A stretch of DNA of 64,000 nucleotides from assembly GCA_038501625.1 (NCBI GenBank), contig JAZAYU010000001.1, positions 1,798,001 through 1,862,000 on the forward strand, written 5' to 3'. The notes beneath the pieces are model-generated. The model did not search any database. It was not told the DNA's origin and saw only the letters and a list, made by a program, of their open reading frames with translations. This DNA comes from Corbicula japonica (taxonomy: Eukaryota > Mollusca > Bivalvia > Venerida > Cyrenidae). Shown piece after piece: positions 10,401-20,959 of this stretch; positions within the stretch are counted from its first letter, which is position 1, and the number at the start of each line of letters is the position of its first letter. The position numbers and the translations under genes are program-made.

Positions 10401-11869
10401 AATTAACATGAATAAGTTATTGTATTAGGCAATGCTTATTTCAGCTATTTTTATCAATTTATTTTCTTGCAGATAGAGATTCCGCGTATCTACGATATCT
10501 CCAAGGTAGGATTTTAAAATATATATGATTCTTTGATTCAGTTAAACTTGTGAACATTTTCAATAATGATAACGCAGTTAAATTACCTACGTTTAAGTTT
10601 TTACTCATTTCGTCATTGCAATGTTATCGATAAAGACGAAATACGTTAATAAATGTGAGAACGATCTCGAAATTCTCTGAAATTATCTTTACATCCCAAA
10701 TACGAAAACTAAACAACATCAAAGATCAATTAAAATTCCCACATGAATATGATAGTGTTGGATTAAATATTCCACCAGGAGAAAGAATGTGTTCTGAACG
10801 AAACAATTAAACACAAATTGCTTAAACTGCATCAAACATGAACTTTACTACTACTGACGATATTCAGTCACAATTAAGATTCTTAAATAAATGTATTAAT
10901 CTGAACTACAGAAGCTATTGTTTCCCCGAAATGTAAATGCCAAAGCTATTCCTGAATTAAGAAACCGGAATTGATTTGCATCCTGTTTTGTGGTCACAAT
11001 TAGTTGTCAAATTAATTTAGGCGTAGATCCCTGTATATTCAAACCGTGCCTATATACATTATGATATTTCGCTGTTGTTAAGAACTTTATTAAACGCTTG
11101 TAAATACTACTGATTTTTAGAAATTTATTTTTATTTTAGCATTTCAGCCATTTTGTACGTGAGTGCCTCCAATTTGCTCACAGTAATTACCTTTCTGCAT
11201 ACAGAATACACAGAAATGTCTTTGTTTCTTCTCGTAGCTTTTCAAAAATGCAATTTCTCTTTAAAAAAATAAGTTTGTCCACTTAAATGTATGATACAAC
11301 TTTATTTCTATCGTGACTAGACGGCATTGATTTTATTATATAACGGCCACGACTTCTTTGATATGTAATTTGCTTAGTCTCTTGTTTTAACAACATCAGG
11401 TATGTACCAGAGCCAGTAAATGTACACATAAACTTGTGCCAGTTCGATGACGATTTCACACTACGCACCCATAATTAATTAAAATATATATTAAAACATG
11501 AGTGTCAACTCTAAACATATTATAGTGCAGGTGTGTAGGTGTGCTATTAAAACAAAGAAATGTCGTTTTACGAGGACATTTTTTGACCTTATGAAGTATA
11601 ACATAACAGCTTAACAATAAATGACACTAGTTATTGTATAATTCCCGCACAGAAAGAATGAATGGGAAAGAAGAATTTGCACCACGAGTTGTTAAAATGA
11701 CAGTGACAATGACAGTGACAGCGCGGATTCCCTGATGGTTCGTCTTTGTAATGAACATTTTATTAGATTCGGTTTAACATTTCTGTCAATGAAAAACCTA
11801 CACAAGTTATAGGTTTCTTTTAAGCAAAATAATTAAATTTAGCCTGAATAGCACAACTTTCGCTAATCA

Positions 11870-11965
11870 AAGCTTCAGCTCTGCGATCTAAACAGGCTCA
11901 ATCAAACCGAGCGTGCAATGTTTTCATAATTGTCATATTCGGTGGCTTTCAAAGTTCCATTTTGT
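11870..11965 (-). repeat. GCCACCGAACACGAC repeat, inverted partial copy
   Basis: On the plus strand it reads AACAGGCTCAATCAAACCGA ... TTCGGTGGCTTTCAAAGTTCC, the reverse complement of the copy starting at 12111. Confidence 0.65.
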
Positions 11966-12110
11966 AATACACTTATTTAAAGAAATAAGTATATAATAAA
12001 GACATTGTTTGATTTGTAAAAATGCTCTTTTATTCCCAAGAAGTGGTTCAACCAATTTTATTTAATAAACTAAAACACTATAATTTTCGTCAATTACTTA
12101 CCTTGGTAAT

Positions 12111-12235
12111 AGATGAAAAGGGAACTATGAAAGCCACCGAACACGACAAATATGAAAATACTGCAGGCTTGGGTTTGATTGAGCCTGTTCATGGGCAGTA
12201 ATGGGAATGCATATTGCTACCCACGTCGCCTAGGT
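12111..12235 (+). repeat. GCCACCGAACACGAC repeat, copy
   Basis: AGATGAAAAGGGAACTATGA ... GCCACCGAACACGAC ... TTGATTGAGCCTGTTCATGG. It lies opposite an inverted copy at 11870-11965, so the pair could form a stem of about 75 bp with a loop of about 150 bases. Confidence 0.7.
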
Positions 12236-12540
12236 AAGTATTAAGTTAGTACATGCCATCAATAGCATTAACAGCTTTATTCAGAAGAAAGTTGGGCTTC
12301 ACCTCGATTAGATTTTCTTATTGTGATTTTGTCATGGAAAACGGTTGACCAAAAATAATTTTTCGAAAATTGTGAATGTTAAATATTTTCAAAAACTTTC
12401 AAGCAATTCCACCCGCTATTTGTCTGGTAATGAATGCATAATGATAGCAGTCATTTCAATTTTGAATTTAAGAAATTGGATCATAGATCAGATACTGGTT
12501 CCTTTAACAGTCAAAGCATAAACATTTTTAATCATTTTTA

Positions 12541-12730
12541 CCTTATCAAATCTCAAACATCTGATTAGTTGAAATTCAGAACAGTGTCAAAACGGACCAA
12601 TAAAGGACAGGTGTTTTTGTGACGGGCGTCCAGTCTTTTTAACGAGATTAACCAGTCGCAATTTCAGCCAATCAGATTCTTGAGATTTGAGACAAATCTC
12701 AAAATTTAGTTTTATGATCTTGGGCACTGG
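12541..12730. repeat. Foldback palindrome family, copy 3 (with unpaired middle)
   Basis: The outer arm TCAAATCTCAAACATCTGAT faces TTTCAGCCAATCAGATTCTT ... GATCTTGGGCACTGG, separated by about 75 unpaired bases. Confidence 0.65.
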
Positions 12731-13094
12731 TATGCTTATTTGACTTTTACGTCAGGGAAACTTCTCGAAAGTTACATTTGTTGATAATTGAAAATAATTG
12801 AGGTATATTCCAAACCATTATGATTTCGATATAAAAATTACATACATTTACATGCATACAGCTTCTAAAATATGAAGCCTCTTTTAAAACATTATTTAAA
12901 TATGAGAGCAATTTAGTAGTTTAATAACCGCCATTTATAGTAAAAATGAGAGAAAAGAAGGAGATATTTTTCTTATATAATCTTTATTCGATTTCAGTAG
13001 TTTTGACATTGAGCATAAGTATCTGGCGCCTACTGGTATGTCTTTTCATTTAATAATTTAAAAATAAAGAGTTGTTTTCGTTAAGAATATTAGG

Positions 13095-13212
13095 GTCCAA
13101 AATCATAAAACTGAGATTGGGGTCAAGTCTCAAATATCAAGCAACAGATTGGCTGAAGTCAGCTTGCGATTTGTGACTGGTCTCTTGATTTAGTTTTCTG
13201 ATCTCGGACCTA
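13095..13212. repeat. Foldback palindrome family, copy 4 (diverged)
   Basis: AAAATCATAAAACTGAGATT ... CAGATTGGCTGAAG, then TGACTGGTCTC ... AGTTTTCTGATCTCGGACC. Central part degraded. Confidence 0.7.
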
Positions 13213-13960
13213 TTAAAAGTCATTGAATAAACGTACCACCTTTTTGATTTATCCCTAAAGAATCGTGCAATCGTCGAAATAATTTTTTGAAAATGCAATT
13301 AAAGACTTGAAAGAAGACGGCATCTTGATAAATTTACGAATTTCCAATAGTTTCACCGTGAAAGTCACGTTATTGTTTCAAAGCATCGCCTGTGATACAC
13401 CAACGACATTTTGTCTGACAAATCTAATATAATGCAAAACAACATTAGCTGCAATACTTGATTTAGAAAAATGTCAAAGTTAACCTTTAGTTCATTTTGT
13501 CTTTGGAACATGATATATGACACCATAAAACACGGTTTTGCATAACAAATGCAGGAGAAAATGCCATCACACAAGAAGCCCTTTTAACAATTAACATGGC
13601 GAAACGTTGCGTGAGAAATACTATCAAGTCAAAATGCTATTAAGAATGTTTTTACGTTAAAGATTACAAAAACCCAACACATTTTCCAAATTAACGAACA
13701 TCCCTTTATTTCAAACTCAATTGTGTTTGAACCAAATGTATCCATACACTTAAGTTACAAAAAATTAAGAAAACTGGATCAAAAGTATTATTCAACTTAA
13801 AAACGTCTACCAAAAAGCAATTTACAATGTTAAACAATCACTTATTACTTAAAATCAAAATTATCCAAATGCGGAGTCGATTTCAGTCATTAGAGGTACA
13901 TGTTCATGCAATATTCTCAAGCTGCTCGCTACAGAGGAACATGTTCATGAAACTTCCTGG

Positions 13961-14057
13961 TCCCAAGGTTATAAAACTGTGATTGGAAACCAGTCTCAAA
14001 TCTCAAGCTTGAGATTTGAGACTGGTTTCTATGCTCAGTTTTATAACCTTGGGCACT
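13961..14057. repeat. Foldback palindrome family, copy 5 (shortened centre)
   Basis: CCCAAGGTTATAAAACTGTG ... CTCAAATCTCAAG immediately followed by CTTGAGATTTGAGACTGG ... TTATAACCTTGGG. The usual centre is cleanly missing, and the remaining arms still pair. Confidence 0.85.
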
Positions 14058-14139
14058 GAACCCATATAGAACTGAATTTAGGAAAATACTTGATGCTACC
14101 TCTAAAACCCTTTCAAGTAGTTGTTGCTGGGGATCATCA

Positions 14140-14340
14140 AAAACCTAAACGCCTTAAGCATTTGATTTCGAAAAACCTGTTGATGCAACATTCCTAAACG
14201 CCTTAAGCACTTGCTTTCGGAAAACTGGTTGATTTAACTATTCTCAATAACTTTATAACCGGCTTAGGGAAAACCTCTTGATGCAACTATCCTTAATATT
14301 TGAAGCAACATTCTTCAACCACATTTTTTGACGTCAACTA
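14140..14340 (+). repeat. Diverged tandem repeat, unit about 60 bp
   Basis: CCTAAACGCCTTAAGCA(T/C)TTG followed by TTTCGAAAAACCTGTTGATG, seen twice clearly and twice weakly. Confidence 0.6.
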
Positions 14341-14609
14341 AAATTACCGATGTATTTAAACATTCAATGAAACTAATCAAACTTCTTCGTATTGGTTTGG
14401 TAAGAAGAGTAGACTTGACTAGAACTCGTTGTTTGCGTATCGTGCCGGCGCTGTAACAATTTAGCTACCAATGACTTTTGACTCAAAAACAACCTACTCT
14501 CCACTAATACGAGACATTTCTAATAAACTCTTGAAATGCGATACTGTTTCTCCCACATAAGCTTAAAGGGTAATCTGCCGACAACTCAAATGTGGTAGTT
14601 GTGGGAAAA

Positions 14610-14700
14610 AAGTAAGCAGCCTCAATCAGGACTCGAACTTCGGATCTCCGGCTTTCCGTGCCGAAGCTCTTAAAATTGTGCTAAAAAGGCTACCTGATAA
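14610..14700 (-). repeat. tRNA-like sequence, probably a SINE head or tRNA pseudogene
   Basis: Minus strand: GGTAGCCTTTTTAGCACAAT, then an anticodon-arm-like CGGCACGGAAAGCCG (7-base loop ACGGAAA), then GAAGTTCGAGTCCTGATTG (B box). The base before the would-be anticodon is C, not T, and the acceptor arm does not pair well, so a functional tRNA is unlikely. Confidence 0.5.
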
Positions 14701-14781
14701 TACTACAACATCTATGGTAAGATATAGACCTCAATTAAATTATGCTTGTCTAAAATGTATTTGTAAAATAAATATACATAC

Positions 14782-14958
14782 TTTCTTCTCGTTGTATTGG
14801 ATGGCAAGTTTTAGTCTTGCGAGCCTATCGTAAGTTTCAACTTCGCTGTCCCGTCCTGTTTTGTTGATTAAAATCTCTAGCTCGTCATGTCCACGGACCT
14901 TGTCTAGAAGCTTGACCACGTATAAACTGAGTGAATCTGCAAGGTCTAGGTATTCAGT
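14782..14958 (-). CDS. TRPC-like channel, coding exon 5 (linker helices)
   Basis: The exon is 177 nt, 59 codons, phase 0 at both ends; acceptor tttttttttcag, donor aaa|GTATGT. Residues 292-350 run from TEYLDLADSLSLYVV through LLDKVRGHDELEILIN to ARLKLAIQYNEKK. In TRPC proteins the matching text is [23 protein letters not shown]...LAKLKVAIKYHQKE, the linker-helix domain between ankyrins and membrane. It joins directly to exon 6 (NEKK-FVAHSSCQQ), as in known TRPCs. Confidence 0.95.
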
Positions 14959-15077
14959 CTGAAAAAAAAACAACAACAACAAAATGTCTTCTTATAGAAT
15001 ATGCAAGTTTTCCTTGCAAAAGGGTTAAATATATCTCTTGCTGATAAACAATATTAAGATAACTATTGATTCAATAA

Positions 15078-15245
15078 TGAAATATGCAAATCATGAATTG
15101 CGACATTCAGAAGACACAGCCTCCCCACACAGATAAGAAGAAGAGAAAGAGAGAGCATGGTTAATAAAATGATCAATTTCAAAACAGACAGCTCAAACAA
15201 TTAACAAAAATGAGAACCCGAGGAGCGGTCAGTGGCAAAACAATT
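15078..15245 (+). mobile_element. MITE-like family, partial copy
   Basis: GAAATATGCAAATCATGAAT ... GAGAGCATGGTTAATAAAAT ... GAACCCGAGGAGCGGTCAGT. Confidence 0.68.
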
Positions 15246-15287
15246 AGAATATCATAACTTATGTGAATGTTTACTGGTGCACATAAT

Positions 15288-15450
15288 AGGTCACACCTAA
15301 GCAATTTATATGAACTTTGTATTAAAGAACATATCACTGCATATACCGATAGTCATAAAAGGTCACAGCTCAGAATCTTTATAAACTTTGTAATATTAAT
15401 AAGTCACAGCTAAGCAATCTTTATGAACTTTGTAATAAAGAACCTTCCAG
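15288..15450 (+). repeat. Tandem repeat, three units
   Basis: GTCACAGCTAAGCAATCTTT, ATGAACTTTGTAATAAAGAA with variants near 15290, 15362 and 15402. Confidence 0.7.
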
Positions 15451-15537
15451 TGTACACGTCGATTTTGAATTATCTCTACATCTCTACATCTCCTATATGA
15501 ACATCTTTACAAAAACCCGTACCCGTGTTCATAAATA

Positions 15538-15665
15538 GATGAAAAGGGAACTTTGAAAGCCACCGAACACGACAAATATGAAAATATTGCAGGCTCGGTT
15601 TGATTGAGCCTGTTCATGGGCAGTAATGGAAATATATATAATTGCCCACGCCGGCTTGCCCCGGC
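15538..15665 (+). repeat. GCCACCGAACACGAC repeat, copy leading into a satellite
   Basis: GATGAAAAGGGAACTTTGAA ... GCCACCGAACACGAC ... GATTGAGCCTGTTCATGGGC, then gagcgcaac and straight into the 145-bp units at 15660. Another inverted piece lies at 16915-16985. Confidence 0.7.
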
Positions 15666-16290
15666 TTGAGCGCAACCCCAAAATCAAAAGGGTTCTTTTA
15701 CTAAATAAGGGCTATCCCCCTATGAAGGTTGAATGCTCTGGGTCAAACGGTACCCCAGTTATTGAGCGGAAACGGTTTTCACTCTTCGGGCCCCAGTGAC
15801 CTTGACCTTTTACCTACTGACCACAAAATCAATAGGAGACTTTACTCAATAAGGACATCCATTATATGAAGTTTGAAGGCTCTGGGTGAAATAGAACTCC
15901 TGTTATTGAGCGGAAACGGTTTTCATTCTTCAGGCACCTGTGACCTTGACCTTTGACCTACTGACCTCCAAATCAATAGGGTTCTTTGACTCAATAAGGG
16001 CTATCACCTTATGAAGTTTGAATGCTCTGGGTCAAAGGGTACTCGAGTTATTGAGCGGAAACGGTTTTCACTCTTCGGGCCCCAGTGACCTTGACCTTTG
16101 ACCTACTGACCCCAAAATCGATAGGGTTCTTCTATTCATTAAGGGCCATCACCCTGTGAAGTTTGAATGCTCTGGGTCAAACGGTACTCCAGTTATTGAG
16201 CGGAAACGAAGTGTTACAGACGGACAGACGGACCGACGGACAGGGCAAAAACAATATGTCTCCCCAAGAGGGGGCCAGACATAATATAGT
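15660..16290 (+). repeat. 145-bp satellite, about four units, with ACGG-rich end
   Basis: Each unit contains CAGTTATTGAGCGGAAACG and GTGACCTTGACCTTT. Unit starts at 15796, 15940 and 16085 give periods of 144 and 145. The array ends in ACAGACGGACAGACGGACC-type sequence and AATATGTCTCCCCAAGAGGG ... CATAATAT. It lies in intron 4. Confidence 0.85.
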
Positions 16291-16914
16291 GGAGGTATAT
16301 TTAGCAACCTTTTTTTGACGAAGAGACCACTTCATGCGCGATCTCGATTTCTGTGACGTTTCGGAAATCCTACTTTCGCTTTAAGTCGCGCGGGCCAAAT
16401 TTATTTTAGTAAATTAAAATTTTATTAGCCCGAACAAATTCCTGATTGTACGTCTTTATTGATTCATTGTACATACTAGGTTTACAAAATATGCGAATAG
16501 GTTTTAATTGGATGCTGCTAATTGCTACTGTTAAGGTTTGTTCGTAAGGTAGCTAAGAATAAACAGTTAAATGGACATTTTCCAGAACATATCTTTAGCT
16601 ATTAGGTTAAATAAAAGTTTTCCATTTACCACTTTAATGCGTTTAACCGCAGTTTCTCGTTTTTAACTGGTTAATCTAACGATACAATTACCTTACATAT
16701 TGGAAAAAAACTGATAGAATAAATGCTTTACACGCTGACTTAGACATCTTGAAGAGATGTCTGCAATTGTCCAACAATTGTTTACACCATTGAGTCGGAA
16801 TGTTGTGATGTTGCGTTTCCTGATATGCAAATAATACGTTTTAGCTTGAAAGTAAATCAAGAAACAACCCCATTAGCAACCTACACAATAAAATATAGAA
16901 ATTTGAAACACCAG

Positions 16915-16985
16915 TCATGACTTGACAGTCTGTTCAAGTTGTTACTTGGTCGTGTTCGGTGGTTTTAAACGTTCCCTTTTCATCT
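16915..16985 (-). repeat. GCCACCGAACACGAC repeat, inverted fragment
   Basis: On the plus strand: GTCGTGTTCGGTGG ... AACGTTCCCTTTTCATCTA, the reverse complement of the start of the repeat. Confidence 0.55.
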
Positions 16986-17313
16986 ATTAAAGCAATTTAT
17001 CATCTATCGTACTATACAGTTTTCCTTTGCAATAATTAATGTTCTTTAATAATATATATCTCCACGCATCATTCAGAATTAAAACCATGTTTTATGTTAT
17101 AATGAACTAGAGATTCTATGAGAAAATTAAAATAACTAATACTATTAACAGACAAACAGAATGCCATTAAATGTAACAGTTATGTTAAATTACCTACATG
17201 TATCGGTTTATTTACCACAATGACACGAAAGCCTTATATTAAATGGATTTTATACGACTTAAAGTCTAGCATGTGACAGAACGCAATGGATAGATACCCT
17301 AGTAACATATTAC

Positions 17314-17805
17314 CTTATAATACTTCTCGACTTTAGCAACACCTCTCAGCTCCCGTGCAAGTTCAAAAGCTGTCAGAATAGGGTCTTTGCTGGATAAAGA
17401 AATATAAGCACCACTACATAATCCCCGGTAAGCATTCAATCTTGTCTTTGCAAGTCTTAGTTGATCATATTCCAACTTATTGCTGCACTCCTGACAATTA
17501 CAATAATAATGATGAGGCTTCTTAATCGTCTCACCACGCAACAGCAGTAATTGCACAATTTCAAACTGATTACGTTCCGCCGCTAAAATTAATGGAGTAA
17601 TATCGGAAGAAAACGGAGAATCTTCTTTGGCTTTGTTGAAGAAATGATCCGTTTCACCAAAATGTTTGTGTTCCTTTTTCATGCCCTGATATTTCGGATG
17701 TTTGAGGATAGACTCTGCGATTTGTTCGTGTCCTGAGCTGATGGCTTGTAGAAGGGCCTCGTATATGTTCGCCAGATTGCTACGATCTAATAACAATTCA
17801 ACAAC
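17314..17805 (-). CDS. TRPC-like channel, coding exon 4 (ankyrins, zinc motif, TRP_2 region)
   Basis: This is the largest exon, 492 nt and 164 codons, phase 0 at both ends; acceptor tttttcag, donor aag|GTAATA. It encodes residues 128-291. VVELLLDRSNLANIYEALL and SDITPLILAAERNQFEIVQ are ankyrin-type helices. KPHHYYCNCQECSNK (about 224-237) carries the HX3CXCX2C zinc site conserved in TRPC4/5 structures (H225, C229, C231, C234). SSKDPILTAFELARELR (about 265-281) is a strongly conserved stretch of the TRP_2 region. It ends VEKYYK, matching the family's KVENEFK. No frameshift or internal stop was seen, so the exon appears functional. Confidence 0.96.
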
Positions 17806-18398
17806 CTGAAAAATCAAATGTTATCAGCAATGCGAAAAAAAATCACATTTATACATATTTTTTAAAGTTATTTCTAAAAGAAAGAGTTTGTATAATACAT
17901 ATGGAATAAACCGAGCCTGTGATATTTTAGTTATCGTGTATGGTGTTTTTTTCTTTTTCATCTATGATATATTTGGTAAAGCAATTTCTAAACATATAAT
18001 CTGCTCGCTAGAATCCACTTCAAGAATTCGCACCATGTGCGGACGGAGACTGTCTGAAACAGTGAAAATTAGGTATAGTGTATTTCGAAGACTTTATTTG
18101 TTTTTTCTGTGTATTTGTTAATGTCGTTATCATTGCAATGTATGTAAGGATATGCCTAGTGACGTGTTAATGGCTTTCAGTGGAATTAACTCTGTGACTG
18201 ATTAACTAAATAATTTACATTTTAGTTAATATCTCTTTATATAGTCTCTGTCTTTTGCATCCAATTTTCTAGGTTTATAAAACACATCGATGTATGATAG
18301 GCATATTAAAATGAAGATCTAGAAGATGCGTTTCTCTCCTGTAATATAAATTTAAATGCATTTCATCAGTTGCATAGAAAATATTTTTTAAATAATAC
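17806..18398. other. Intron 3 of the TRPC-like gene
   Basis: A 593-bp intron between two ankyrin-encoding exons. It is AT-rich and I see no recognisable repeat or RNA gene. Confidence 0.7.
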
Positions 18399-18557
18399 CT
18401 CTAAATGTTCGTTCCCGACGGCAAGGCGCAATGGAGTTCGACCTAGAATATCACTGAAATCTACATTTAGAGCCGGGTTGTCGTCTAATATCCTCTGGAC
18501 TGTGGGTATGTCTCCAAACTCTGCAGCGTAGATAAAATCTTCTTCCAGCGAAGACAG
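18399..18557 (-). CDS. TRPC-like channel, coding exon 3 (first ankyrin repeats)
   Basis: The exon is 159 nt, phase 0 at both ends, with acceptor cttttcag and donor gag|GTATTA. It encodes residues 75-127: LSSLEEDFIYAAEFGDIPTV at the start and ILGRTPLRLAVGNEHLE at the end. The pattern EEDFxxAAExGD followed by GRTPLxLAxxNEHLE is the first TRPC ankyrin unit, equivalent to EEKAFLNAVEKGD ... GRSALLIAIENENLE in vertebrate TRPC5. Ankyrin repeats form the cytoplasmic inverted-bell assembly of the tetramer. Confidence 0.93.
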
Positions 18558-18684
18558 CTGAAAAGTTCAGACACTGTAAACTGTTCCGAGAAAGCTGAAA
18601 TGTGTCATGCCAAACAAAAATGACAGAATTGTTTTTTCTGAATCATAGTCGAGTTTATTGTGTAGGTTGGAGGTTTTTTTTCAC

Positions 18685-18945
18685 CAAAAAAACTTGTACT
18701 TGTTTGTTCCTGTGAGTACCTGTTGTGGCAAATGTGAGGTTGTTGCAACCTAGAACCTGGTTTAAACCCTAGTGGCTATTTGTTTTGCCACTGACCGTTT
18801 CAAGGCGATAACCTCTCGGGTTCTCATTTTTGTTAATGGTGTCTGTTTTGAAACTGATCATATTGTTAACCATGCTCTAACTTTCTCGTCCTTTTGGCTC
18901 TGTGGCGAGGGTGTGTTTTCTGAATGTTAGCATTATTATAGGAAC
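18685..18945 (-). mobile_element. MITE-like family, inverted partial copy
   Basis: ACTTGTACTTGTTTGTTCCT ... ACCTAGAACCTGGTTTAAAC ... CGAGGGTGTGTTTTCTGAAT. Confidence 0.68.
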
Positions 18946-19129
18946 CATTAAACATGTAATATTAAGTGTGTACACCCTTATCTATAATCTGTTAAATTTA
19001 GTTTAATGCAATGAAAAAGAATTTAAGAATTAAATGTTATCTATTTTTAAATCAAGATGAGATATTTACGGCCTTTTTCAACCCCTCGCGGTTGACGATT
19101 GGCCAAATATAGAAACTAACCGTTTCACA

Positions 19130-19330
19130 GCTTTGGTCTATAACAAATAACCAAATGAATTTCGGTTAATAAAGCAAATACTTCAGAAAAGCAATTACTC
19201 TTTCTTGACCTGAATCTTTCTTTCGAAAATGCTTTTTTAATTAAAGACACTTAAAAATAAATGATTTTGAGACTAATAATGAATTGTTTTCATTTATAGT
19301 TGGTGATGTCCCGGGTGTTACATCTTACAT
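19130..19330 (+). pseudogene. Fragment of the same reverse transcriptase family
   Basis: Reads NKANTSEKQLLFLDLNLSFE on the plus strand, then, after stops, GDVPGVTS. The same two blocks occur in order in the larger remnant (NKANTSDKQANFLDLNLSIE and DGDVPLATSYGVY near 23107-23280). It is a short, heavily damaged piece only. Confidence 0.6.
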
Positions 19331-19344
19331 TGTTACATTGTACA

Positions 19345-19985
19345 TGTAACATCAAACCTTGTACTTAACCTAGCATCAGCTTATTTGGAACACGCACGGA
19401 ATATCGCATTTCATTGTTCAAAAAGCAACTTCATACATTGAACAATGATAATCCAAGCTTACCTTGCACAATCCTTTACGGATCATCGGACATAGCATTT
19501 TACTTTACACAAGTCCACCCGTCACCTAGCAAATGTTTACAAGAAACACCCAAATTCGCAGTTTACCTAGCACCAGTGTACATGAAACCCCTGAGCTCGA
19601 ACTTGACCTAGCACCAGGGACAATGCATGAGCTGACTTAAAACATCGAACAAAGCACTTCAATCTTAAACCTCACCTCATAAAATATACATGTTACACAG
19701 AACATAGAGCTTTACCAAGCATTAGCCTATATTAATGTCGAACCTTGCACTTAACCTGGAGGCAGTGAACATCGAGCCCACGTCGCCTAGCAAAAGCTTA
19801 TATGCAACATCGAGCCATTCAACTCATCTAGCGCCAGCTTGCAATAATGCCCTTTCGCTTTACTTACACTAAAATTTGCTTATATAGATTATTGAACCGT
19901 GCACTTTACCTAGCACAAGCCTATACGAAAGGAACATCGAATCTTGCACTTCACATAGCAACCGTGTACATGCAACAACGCCCAT
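19345..19985 (+). repeat. Diverged tandem repeat, unit about 45-60 bp
   Basis: Repeated text such as AACATCGAACCTTGCACTTA and CACCTAGCACCAGCTTATAT recurs with many changes: near 19350, 19570, 19600, 19735, 19795, 19890 and 19940. An old minisatellite-like array. Confidence 0.6.
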
Positions 19986-20031
19986 TTATTTTATTTTTTT
20001 CCAGTGAATTATAGAGTTTTCTCAGTGTAAT

Positions 20032-20074
20032 AAAAAGGTATTCCACTGTTTTATAACTGTGGAATACCATTTTT
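20032..20074. repeat. Short perfect hairpin
   Basis: GGTATTCCAC (20037-20046) pairs with GTGGAATACC (20059-20068); an A/T-rich extension outside also pairs. Loop of 12 bases. Possibly the remnant of a foldback element. Confidence 0.7.
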
Positions 20075-20577
20075 ATTTTCATCGATTTTGCCGAACTATT
20101 TTTTTAGCTTATGACCTTTCTTTGGTAAGCCATTGATGGCATGATGTTTATGTTGAAAATGATGTAAATTTAAATAAAATTAGATGTTGTTTTTCAGTTT
20201 CTTTCGATAATAGTGATAGATAAGCTGTTTGAAAAACTTAAAGCTGATATGAATTTCAGAACTTTTTCTATTGTTTAATCAGTAAGGTTGAAAGATAAGC
20301 GGCCTCAGGGGATAATTAACTCTAAATTTCCAGTTATTTGCTGATGACTTTGTAAAGAAAACATTAAATAAAAAGAAAATTTGTTTGTTTTCGTGAAATA
20401 TCGATTTTTTTTCACTTGTGAACACCACACTGGGATTATCACTCATGGCTACGCCACTCGTGCAAATATCAGTTTTTGGAGTTCACTCATGAAATAAAAT
20501 ATATATTTCACTGAAACAAACAAATATCGTCTATTTTCTTTCACTTAAATGGTATAACATGCTATTATGTTACTTAC

Positions 20578-20675
20578 AGTTCTATGTGGGCCACTGACTT
20601 TCTCAAAGGTAAGTCTGGATGCTGATCGTTTGTTTTTGGGCTGAAGTAAGCCGTCTCCGTTCTCATTATGGCGAG
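20578..20675 (-). CDS. TRPC-like channel, coding exon 2
   Basis: The acceptor is tttgtttccag (AG at 20677-20676) and the donor is act|GTAAGT. The exon has a 2-base start (ct) that completes a codon from exon 1a or 1b, then 32 codons: RHNENGDGLLQPKNKR... ending SGPHRT in phase 0. It is a basic, polar linker between the variable N-terminus and the first ankyrin repeat, with no known motif. An ATG occurs in another frame, but only the chosen frame reads on correctly into exon 3 (PHRT-LSSLEED). Confidence 0.8.
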
Positions 20676-20959
20676 CTGGAAACAAAAATTATCCAAATTA
20701 TAACTGTTAATATCAATCAAGATAGATTAAGCCATAATGGATACCCCAATGATTATATAATGTTTATGTTAATAGCAAACGATGTTGTGTGATGACATTT
20801 TTCGACATAACTGGAATATACGGTGAACAATTACATCTGTTCACACCGGTCATGTACGTTTGTCTGCTATTATCTTACTAATAGTTAATGGAATACCTTT
20901 TTCAGTAAACATCAATTCAGGCATTGACTGAAAAAAATGGATAGTATTATTTATGTTTT

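Larger units (their letters stand above)
9284..14781. other. Intron 5 of the TRPC-like gene
   Basis: About 5.5 kb. It contains four palindrome-family copies (9310-9445, 12541-12730, 13095-13212, 13961-14057), a MITE copy (10168-10400), an inverted pair of a GCCACCGAACACGAC-bearing repeat (11870-11965 and 12111-12235), a diverged tandem repeat (14140-14340) and a tRNA-like sequence (14610-14700). No exon is expected: exons 5 and 6 are directly continuous in TRPCs. Confidence 0.6.
14959..17313. other. Intron 4 of the TRPC-like gene
   Basis: About 2.4 kb. It contains a MITE piece (15078-15245), a three-copy tandem repeat (15288-15450), a GCCACCGAACACGAC repeat (15538-15665) running straight into a 145-bp satellite (15660-16290), and an inverted piece of that repeat (16915-16985). 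Confidence 0.6.
18558..20577. other. Intron 2 of the TRPC-like gene
   Basis: About 2.0 kb. It contains an inverted MITE copy (18685-18945), a fragment of a Penelope-like reverse transcriptase (19130-19330), a diverged tandem repeat (19345-19985) and a short hairpin (20032-20074). Confidence 0.6.

Noticed and set aside
11283..11468. Minus-strand 61-codon frame in intron 5 considered as an extra exon
   Set aside because: Exons 5 and 6 join in phase 0 at residues that are contiguous in TRPC proteins, so no exon is needed.
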